Of a stretch of 11,298 nt of DNA, positions 6,520 through 11,298 are shown in pieces. Below the pieces are notes generated by a model that searched no databases, had not been told where the DNA came from, and saw only the letters and a program-made list of their open reading frames with translations. Source of the stretch: JANOGU01 sp031406135 (GTDB lineage: Bacteria; Pseudomonadota; Alphaproteobacteria; Rhodobacterales; Rhodobacteraceae). Location: NCBI GenBank assembly GCA_031406135.1, contig JANOGU010000401.1, positions 1 through 11,298 on the forward strand, read 5' to 3'. Within the stretch, counting starts at the first letter, position 1. Each line of letters begins with the position of its first letter. Both the position numbers and the translations under genes were made by a program.

Positions 6520-6921
6520 TCAGTACAGGTCCCAGACGCAAGCCCCGTCCTCGATCCGGTAGGCCTCGAAATACTGCACCGCCTCCGGCGCCGCCTCGCC
6601 GAAGGGCAGCACGCGGTCGTGCAGCGAGACAACGATCTGCTGCGGCTGCGGCCCCGGATCGGCGATCCGCGGCAAGGCGTAGCTGTCGCACAACGCCTGC
6701 ATGTCCGCGCCTGCCGTCTCGAAGTCCACGCCGCCCCCCGCCGCGATGCCCGGCGCGAGGAAGCGGAAGCGCACCGTCAACCCCGCCGGCCCGGCCGCGT
6801 CGCGGATCACGTCGATCAGGGTGATCTCTTGCCCGGAGGGCACCGGGATCGCCGCCTCCGGGACCGGCTCCTGCGCCCACGCGGGCATGGCGAATGCCAG
6901 AGCCAGCACGCTCGCCCTCAT
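6520..6921 (-). CDS. Secreted DUF6497-like protein
   Basis: A 133-residue exported protein. ATG 6921 gives a signal peptide (MRASVLALAFAMPAWAQ, cleavage after AWA). The frame is open ten residues further upstream, but that start would bury the signal peptide. The ATG overlaps the stop of the RidA gene as ATGA, indicating translational coupling. The mature protein contains GQEITLIDVIRDAAG, then LTVRFRFLAPGIAAGGG, a region with ALCDSYALPRI, and the end DGACVWDLY. The two cysteines could form a periplasmic disulfide. From memory it resembles the Rhodobacterales family DUF6497, which has no assigned function; I hold that family name loosely. It is the third gene of the pccB transcription unit. 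Confidence 0.75.
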   Translation of the reverse strand: MRASVLALAFAMPAWAQEPVPEAAIPVPSGQEITLIDVIRDAAGPAGLTVRFRFLAPGIAAGGGVDFETAGADMQALCDSYALPRIADPGPQPQQIVVSLHDRVLPFGEAAPEAVQYFEAYRIEDGACVWDLY

Positions 6922-7322
6922 CCCGGCGTCCCCGGACGGCGGGCCAGGCAATCGACCTCGACCAGCGCGCCCACGGCCAGCGCCGTCACCCCGATCGTGG
7001 TGCGGGCGGGCCGGCGATCAGACGGGAAATACGAGGCATAGGCCGCATTGAACGCTGCATAGTCGCGCTCGAACGCGGTCAGGTAGGCGCGGCACTGCAC
7101 CACGTCGGCCCAGGACAGGCCGACGCCGGCCAGCACGATCCCCAGGTTGCGCATCACCGCATGGGTCTGTGCCGCGATCCCCTCGGGCAGCGCGGCATCC
7201 GGCGCGGCCGGGTCGGTCGGCATCTGCCCGGTCAGGACCACCCAGCCATCCGCTTCCACCGCATGGCTGAACGGCGCCACCGGCCTCGGACCGCCTTGGA
7301 TCATGTGGAAGAGCGGGCTCAT
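6918..7322 (-). CDS. RidA-family (YjgF/YER057c/UK114) protein
   Basis: A 134-residue member of the RidA superfamily, trimeric cytoplasmic proteins; the archetype hydrolyses reactive enamine/imine intermediates released by PLP enzymes. Visible family features are APFSHAVEADGWVVLTGQ (16-33), AAQTHAVMRNL (50-60) and the signature RRPARTTIGVTALAVGALVEVD (start at 103). R107 aligns with the carboxylate-binding Arg105 of E. coli RidA, and E122 with Glu120. The start ATG 7322 has AGGA six bases upstream. It begins 21 bases after pccB and its stop overlaps the next start (ATGA), so it is certainly in the same operon. Its substrate is unknown: other RidA subfamilies have divergent or unassigned activities, and a link to acyl-CoA chemistry here is only inferred. 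Confidence 0.9.
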   Translation of the reverse strand: MSPLFHMIQGGPRPVAPFSHAVEADGWVVLTGQMPTDPAAPDAALPEGIAAQTHAVMRNLGIVLAGVGLSWADVVQCRAYLTAFERDYAAFNAAYASYFPSDRRPARTTIGVTALAVGALVEVDCLARRPGTPG

Positions 7323-7343
7323 CGGGGGTCCTGCCAGGCTGGT

Positions 7344-8876
7344 TCACAGCGGAATGTTGTCGTGCTTCTTCCAGGGGTTCGCCAGCTTCTTGTGGCGCAG
7401 CGAGGCAAACGCCCTGGTCACCCGCCGACGGGTCGAGTGCGGCATGATCACCTCGTCGATGAACCCCCGCTCCGCCGCGACGAAGGGGTTGGCGAAACGG
7501 TCCTCGTAGTCCCTGACCCGCGCCGCCACCTTCTCCCTGTCGCCCAGCTCGGCCCGGTAGAGAATTTCCACCGCCCCCCAGGCCCCCATCACCGCGATCT
7601 CGGCGGTCGGCCAGGCATAGTTGAAATCGCCCCGCAGATGCTTGGAGGCCATCACGTCATAGGCCCCGCCATAGGCCTTGCGGGTGATCACCGTGACCTT
7701 CGGCACCGTTGCCTCGCCATAGGCAAACAGCAGCTTCGCCCCGTGCTTGATTACCCCGCCAAGTTCCTGCGCCACCCCCGGAAGGAACCCGGGCACGTCC
7801 ACGAAGGTCAGGATCGGGATTTCGAAGGCATCGCAGAACCGCACGAAGCGCGCCGCCTTGCGGCTGGCGTCGATGTCGAGGCAACCGGCCAGCACCATCG
7901 GCTGGTTCGCCACCACCCCCACCGACTGCCCCTCCAGCCGGATGAAGCCGGTCACGATGTTGGCCGCATAGTCGCGCTGAATCTCGAAGAAATCGCCCTC
8001 GTCGGCGATCTTCAGGATCAGCTCCTTGATGTCGTAGGGCTGGCCCGCGCTCTCCGGCACCAGCGTGTCGAGCGAGGGTTCGATGCGCGCGGGGTCGTCG
8101 AAGAACGGCCGGACCGGCGCCTTTTCGCGGTTCGACAGCGGCAGGAAGTCGAACAGCCGGCGGATTTCGGACAGCAGCTCCACGTCGTTCTCGAAGGCCC
8201 CGTCGGCGACCGAGGACTTCCTGGTGTGGGTGGACGCGCCGCCCAGTTCTTCCGCCGACACCACCTCGTTGGTCACCGTCTTGACCACGTCGGGGCCGGT
8301 CACGAACATGTAGCTGGTGTCCTTCACCATGAAGATGAAGTCGGTCATCGCCGGCGAATAGACCGCGCCGCCGGCACAGGGGCCCATGATCAGGCTGATC
8401 TGCGGCACCACGCCACTGGCCAGGATATTCCGCAGAAACACCTCGGCATAGCCCGCGAGCGAGGCCACCCCCTCCTGGATGCGCGCGCCTCCCGAATCCG
8501 CGATGCCGATCACCGGCGCCCCGTTCTGGATCGCCATGTCCATGATCTTGCAGATTTTCTGCGCGTGGGTCTCGCTCAGCGAGCCGCCAAAGACGGTGAA
8601 GTCCTGGGCGTAGACATAGACCATGCGGCCGTTGATCGTGCCCCAGCCGGTGACCACGCCGTCCCCCGCCGGCCGGTCCTCCTGCATCCCGAAATCGGTG
8701 CAGCGGTGGCGCACGAACATGTCAAACTCCTCGAACGATTCCTCGTCGAGCAGCAACTCGATCCGCTCCCGCGCTGTCAGCTTGCCCTTGGCGTGCTGCG
8801 CCGCGACCCGGCGCTCGCCGCCCCCGGCCCGGGCCGCGGCGCGACGGGCTTCCAGCTCGTCCAGGATGTCCTGCAT
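7344..8876 (-). CDS. pccB: Propionyl-CoA carboxylase beta subunit (carboxyltransferase)
   Basis: Transfers CO2 from carboxybiotin on PccA to propionyl-CoA, giving methylmalonyl-CoA. The 510 residues are full length for the family and fold as two crotonase-like halves. The N-terminal half shows DSGGARIQEGVASLAGYAE (127-145) and GPCAGGAVYSPAMTDF (165-180). The C-terminal half shows FVDVPGFLPGVAQELGG (358-374), then AYGGAYDVMASKHL (401-414). D407 aligns with the aspartate (Asp422 in the Streptomyces coelicolor PccB) known to favour propionyl- over acetyl-CoA. Start ATG 8876 has a GAGGGG run about eight bases upstream. It is the first gene of the minus-strand operon; the alpha subunit is encoded 2.2 kb downstream with five small genes between. 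Confidence 0.96.
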   Translation of the reverse strand: MQDILDELEARRAAARAGGGERRVAAQHAKGKLTARERIELLLDEESFEEFDMFVRHRCTDFGMQEDRPAGDGVVTGWGTINGRMVYVYAQDFTVFGGSLSETHAQKICKIMDMAIQNGAPVIGIADSGGARIQEGVASLAGYAEVFLRNILASGVVPQISLIMGPCAGGAVYSPAMTDFIFMVKDTSYMFVTGPDVVKTVTNEVVSAEELGGASTHTRKSSVADGAFENDVELLSEIRRLFDFLPLSNREKAPVRPFFDDPARIEPSLDTLVPESAGQPYDIKELILKIADEGDFFEIQRDYAANIVTGFIRLEGQSVGVVANQPMVLAGCLDIDASRKAARFVRFCDAFEIPILTFVDVPGFLPGVAQELGGVIKHGAKLLFAYGEATVPKVTVITRKAYGGAYDVMASKHLRGDFNYAWPTAEIAVMGAWGAVEILYRAELGDREKVAARVRDYEDRFANPFVAAERGFIDEVIMPHSTRRRVTRAFASLRHKKLANPWKKHDNIPL

Positions 8877-8905
8877 CGCCCGCGCCCCTCGTCCCTAGGC
8901 GGTGG

Positions 8906-8934
8906 ACCTTAGCGGCGGGCCGGAAGGCGCGAAA
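8906..8934 (-). promoter_or_regulatory. Candidate pccB promoter
   Basis: On the minus strand TTTCGC (8934-8929) and TAAGGT (8911-8906) are 17 bases apart. The predicted start, near 8899, leaves a leader of about 23 bases before ATG 8876. The downstream hexamer is a plausible alphaproteobacterial -10 element; the upstream one is a weak match. Confidence 0.4.
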
Positions 8935-8968
8935 GTCTGAATGGAACGATTGCCGCCGAACCCGCGAA

Positions 8969-9004
8969 GGAAACCTGCGCGGCCGGGTCGGACCCGCGGT
9001 TTCC
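8969..9004. promoter_or_regulatory. Dyad symmetry upstream of pccB
   Basis: GGAAACC (8969-8975) and GGTTTCC (8998-9004) are perfect inverted repeats. With one bulged T (8976), the pairing extends through GCG (8977-8979) and CGC (8995-8997). The centre also contains GGGTC-G-GACCC. It lies about 35 bases upstream of the proposed pccB -35 element, so it could be an operator of the divergent region or a stem-loop in a plus-strand transcript. It does not resemble TTTGCAAA. Confidence 0.4.
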
Positions 9005-9057
9005 CGGCAAGGTCTGATCCGCTAGACTGTGGCGAGACACCGCATCACGGACCCCGG

Positions 9058-9245
9058 ATGCCCGCGCTTTTACGTCCCCGTCCTGACCAACGGCCTCCTT
9101 GTGGCGTCCGGCGTCTTCACAACCTTCGCCCGGTACGGCCACCTGCGCGTCAGCGAGGCCGCGCTGCCCATGGTCGTGCCGGTTTCCTGGGGGCTTTGCC
9201 TGCATCGCGACGGGCGCCTTCTTCTTGTTCAACACATGGGGCTGA
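9058..9245 (+). pseudogene. Possible small membrane protein broken by homopolymer indels
   Basis: Within the 372 bases between pccB and the GST gene, the third-position pattern suggests coding on the plus strand, but in changing frames. From about 9078 one frame reads VPVLTNGLLVASGVFTTFA, then GHLRVSEAALPMVVPVSWG. At the G5 run (9189-9193) the coding look moves to another frame, GFACIATGAFFLFNTWG, with a stop at 9243-9245, three bases before the GST start. Dropping one G joins the two into a continuous hydrophobic C-terminal helix. A second possible slip at the T4 run (9068-9071) would connect to ATG 9058, giving about 61 residues. No family is recognised. The 181 bases before it hold only the pccB promoter and the dyad. 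Confidence 0.3.
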
Positions 9246-9248
9246 GAC

Positions 9249-9872
9249 ATGGGATACAAGTTTTACGGCTGGCGGCAGACGGGATCGATGGCGATCGAGG
9301 CCGCGCTCGATGAGGCCGGGATCGCCTATGACTATGTGGCGGTCAGTCGCGAGACGGACGAGAACTACAAGCCCGAATTCACCGCGATCAACCCGCGCCA
9401 GCAACTGCCCACGCTGGTCTGCCCCGACGGCACCGTGGTCACCGAAGGGCCGGCGATCCTGTCCCACCTGGCCGACGCGCATCCGCAGGCCGGGCTGATC
9501 CCGCTGCCGGGATCGTCGCTGCGCGCCCGTCACGACCGCTGGATGGCCTACCTGCACGCCAATATCTACGAGGGCATGCTGCGCGAGTTCTATACCGACC
9601 GCTACACCGAGGATGCTGAAGGCGTGCCCGGCGTGAAGGCCGCCGCCATCGCCTATGTCAAGCGCCATTTCGAGATTCTCGAAGGCCAGCTCGGCCCCGG
9701 TCCCTTCACCTTCGGCGACCGGATGCAGATGCTCGACATCTACCTCTGGATGCTGTGCTGGTGGGCGGATGCCGACTGGCTGGCCGGGAACTGCCCCGGC
9801 ATCTTCCGCCTGCGCGAGGCGGCGCAGGCCCGCCCGGCGCTGGCGGCGGTCTGGGCGCGGCATTTCGGCTGA
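9249..9872 (+). CDS. Glutathione S-transferase family protein
   Basis: A 207-residue cytoplasmic GST-like protein. The N-terminal thioredoxin-fold domain (1-75) shows FYGWRQTGSMAIEAALDEAG (5-24), with Ser13 a candidate for glutathione activation, the cis-proline loop INPRQQLPTLV (47-57), and EGPAILSHLAD (66-76) in place of the usual glutathione-binding E-S pair. The all-helical C-terminal domain (about 90-207) contains FTFGDRMQMLDIYLWML with Asp163 at the usual N-capping position. The substrate cannot be predicted. ATG 9249 lies three bases after the stop of the possible small membrane ORF, suggesting coupling if that ORF is real; the local ribosome binding site is weak. The next gene begins 37 bases downstream on the same strand, so the pair may be co-transcribed. 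Confidence 0.9.
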   Translation: MGYKFYGWRQTGSMAIEAALDEAGIAYDYVAVSRETDENYKPEFTAINPRQQLPTLVCPDGTVVTEGPAILSHLADAHPQAGLIPLPGSSLRARHDRWMAYLHANIYEGMLREFYTDRYTEDAEGVPGVKAAAIAYVKRHFEILEGQLGPGPFTFGDRMQMLDIYLWMLCWWADADWLAGNCPGIFRLREAAQARPALAAVWARHFG

Positions 9873-9908
9873 CTTTACTTCGGCGGGGGCCGGGCGTAGC
9901 CGGAGGCA

Positions 9909-11126
9909 ATGCCTGCCCTGCCCGCCCCCCGCCTCTTCGACCGCACCACGCCACCGCACATCCTGACCCTGGTGCTGATCGCCGGGGTGGCGGCGCTGTC
10001 GCTCAACATCTTCCTGCCATCGCTGCCGGCGATGGCCAAGGTTTTCGGCGTCGAGTACGGGCTGATGCAGCTCTCCGTCTCGCTCTACCTCGCGATGACG
10101 GCCGTGCTGCAGCTGCTGATCGGCCCGGTCAGCGACCGCTTCGGACGCCGGCCGGTGATGCTGGTGGCGGCGGCGATCTTCACGCTCGCCACGCTCCTCG
10201 CCATGGCCGCCCCCAGCTTCGAGATGTTCCTCGCCTGCCGCATGGTGCAGGCCGTGGTCGCCACCGGCTTCGCGCTCAGCCGCGCCATCGTGCGCGACAT
10301 GGTGCCGCAGGATCAGGCGGCGAGCATGATCGGCTACGTCACGATGGGGATGAGCCTGGTGCCGATGATCGGCCCGGTCATCGGCGGCGCGCTGGACCAG
10401 GCCTTCGGCTGGCAGGCGTCCTTCGCCCTGCTCGCCGCCTGCGGCGCGGCGCTCTTCGCGCTGATCTGGGCCGACCTCGGCGAGACCGCCACGACCCGCG
10501 CCGCGAGCTTCGCGGCGCAGGCGCGAAACTACCCGGCATTGTTGCGCTCACAGCGGTTCTGGGGCTACTGCCTCGCCGCCGGCTTCGCCTCCGGCGCCTT
10601 CTTCGCCTACCTCGGCGGCGCGCCCAAGGTCGGCACGGACGTCTACGACCTGTCGCCCGCCCGCCTCGGCGTCTACTTCGGCGCTCCCGCCCTGGGCTAC
10701 ATGCTGGGCAACTTCCTGTCCGGCCGCTTCTCGGTGCGCATGGGGGTGATCCGCATGGTGATGGCCGGCGCGGTCGTGACCACCGCCGGCCTGACCGTGC
10801 TGGCGCTCCTGGCCGCGATGGACCTTGCGACGGCCGAGGTGTTCTTCGGCTTCATGGTGTTCGTGGGCCTCGGCAACGGCATCCTGCTGCCCTCCGCCAA
10901 CGCCGGGATGCTGTCGGTGCGGCCCGAACTCGCCGGATCGGCGGCGGGCCTCGGCGGCGCCTTCGCCATCGGTTTCGGCGCCGCCGTGGCGGCGCTGGCG
11001 GGCGCCGTCCTGTCGGCCGCCACCGGGCCGCTGCCGATGGTGCTCTTGATGCTCGCGACCTCGGCGGCCACGGTCCCCTGCGTGCTCTGGGTCCGCGCCC
11101 GGGCACGGGCGGTGGGGGCGCTCTGA
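9909..11126 (+). CDS. Bcr/CflA-type MFS multidrug efflux transporter
   Basis: A 405-residue inner-membrane proton-coupled exporter of the DHA1 group, with about 12 hydrophobic segments. Segment 1 is near 17-38 (LTLVLIAGVAALSLNIFLPS). MFS motif A follows segment 2 as GPVSDRFGRRP (72-82). The fourth-helix region has CRMVQAVVATGFALSRAIVRD (starting at residue 110), typical of Bcr/CflA proteins with the conserved Arg111. The antiporter motif C region is VPMIGPVIGG (151-160). Length is normal for Bcr/CflA (about 400). Start ATG 9909 has GGAGG only two bases upstream, an unusually tight spacing, but no better start exists before the first helix. Substrate is unknown; family members export drugs such as bicyclomycin or chloramphenicol, or metabolites. 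Its position behind a GST gene fits a detoxification pair, by inference. Confidence 0.93.
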   Translation: MPALPAPRLFDRTTPPHILTLVLIAGVAALSLNIFLPSLPAMAKVFGVEYGLMQLSVSLYLAMTAVLQLLIGPVSDRFGRRPVMLVAAAIFTLATLLAMAAPSFEMFLACRMVQAVVATGFALSRAIVRDMVPQDQAASMIGYVTMGMSLVPMIGPVIGGALDQAFGWQASFALLAACGAALFALIWADLGETATTRAASFAAQARNYPALLRSQRFWGYCLAAGFASGAFFAYLGGAPKVGTDVYDLSPARLGVYFGAPALGYMLGNFLSGRFSVRMGVIRMVMAGAVVTTAGLTVLALLAAMDLATAEVFFGFMVFVGLGNGILLPSANAGMLSVRPELAGSAAGLGGAFAIGFGAAVAALAGAVLSAATGPLPMVLLMLATSAATVPCVLWVRARARAVGAL

Positions 11127-11143
11127 GGCGCGGCGCACGGTCA

Positions 11144-11227
11144 GTTAGACATCGTACAATCCCTAACAAACCTCGCTCTCAAGTTTGAACTGCAACAGGG
11201 TCGGTTCAAATGTGGAGGAGGGGCGGG
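11144..11227 (+). other. AT-richer leader of a probable insertion sequence
   Basis: Composition drops sharply here compared with the MFS gene. It contains the short inverted repeat GTTAG (11144-11148) / CTAAC (11163-11167). A stronger one is TTTGAAC (11184-11190) / GTTCAAA (11204-11210), a perfect 7-bp stem with a 13-base loop just ahead of GGAGG (11214-11218). This is likely the left end of the mobile element whose transposase starts at 11228. The exact terminal inverted repeat cannot be fixed without the other end. Confidence 0.4.
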
Positions 11228-11298
11228 ATGGCGCGTCGTGGCAAGCATCTGAGTTGCGAGGAACGGGCGGTGGTGCTGGCCGAGGATCGCCGTGGCAG
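11228..11298 (+). CDS. Start of a probable IS30-like transposase, cut by the window end
   Basis: Only the first 23 complete codons are present. The peptide begins MARRGKHLSCEERAVV and continues LAEDRRG at the edge. A basic start followed by HLS-x-EER and then a Gly is typical of the N-terminal helix-turn-helix region of IS30-family transposases, as I recall it. GGAGG nine bases upstream supports ATG 11228. The AT-richer DNA just upstream fits an insertion downstream of the MFS gene. Other helix-turn-helix transposases or a regulator cannot be excluded from so few residues. Confidence 0.5.
   Translation, partial: MARRGKHLSCEERAVVLAEDRRG

Noticed and set aside
6894..8912. A 672-codon plus-strand open frame opposite pccB
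   Set aside because: It mirrors pccB codons in antisense, has no recognisable motif and has the His/Arg-rich composition of a shadow frame.
9755..11188. A 477-codon plus-strand frame overlapping the MFS gene
   Set aside because: Arg/Gly/Pro-rich out-of-frame reading of the MFS transporter, starting inside the GST gene; the transporter frame has the motifs.
1..11298. tRNA, rRNA, CRISPR arrays or long direct repeats
   Set aside because: I looked for cloverleaf-like ends, regularly spaced repeats and repeated blocks and saw none; short GC palindromes are frequent but expected at this composition.

Overview
The window is GC-rich DNA with almost exclusively G/C third codon positions. Gene content and order suggest an alphaproteobacterium of the Rhodobacteraceae (Paracoccus/Rhodobacter type); this placement rests on remembered gene order and protein character, not on a search. 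Most of it is a propionyl-CoA assimilation locus on the minus strand. No obviously new defence or mobile system is visible.

Minus strand, in transcription order: pccB (8876-7344), a RidA-family gene (7322-6918), a secreted DUF6497-like protein (6921-6520, ATGA overlap), a 40-aa lipoprotein (6326-6204), an unrecognised 134-aa protein (6131-5727), a 69-aa glycine-zipper lipoprotein (5416-5207), pccA (5107-3104) and a three-helix membrane protein of unknown function that starts at the pccA stop (3102-2347). After a plus-strand DUF4174 gene (1815-2294) comes the methylmalonyl-CoA mutase gene (1757 to beyond base 1). PccA and PccB together carboxylate propionyl-CoA to methylmalonyl-CoA, and the mutase converts the L-epimer to succinyl-CoA. 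The epimerase is not in the window. The five small genes between the two carboxylase subunits are the least understood part of the locus.

The mutase gene is unusual in two ways. A run of seven C (714-720) breaks its frame where six would restore it, and codon choice changes near the same place (Asp GAT 2 of 19 before, 9 of 18 after; Arg CGG-dominated before, CGC-dominated after). This could be a sequencing error plus a chimeric join, or a real mosaic gene.

The right side is plus strand. After a 372-base interval holding a candidate pccB promoter, a dyad and a possible frameshifted small membrane ORF, there is a glutathione S-transferase-like gene (9249-9872) and a Bcr/CflA-type MFS efflux gene (9909-11126). 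The last 150 bases are more AT-rich and contain the start of a probable IS30-like transposase running off the end. Other notable signals are a well-formed plus-strand promoter with ribosome binding site leading into a 22-codon ORF (2291-2408), and several stable stem-loops without U-tracts in the pcc operon.
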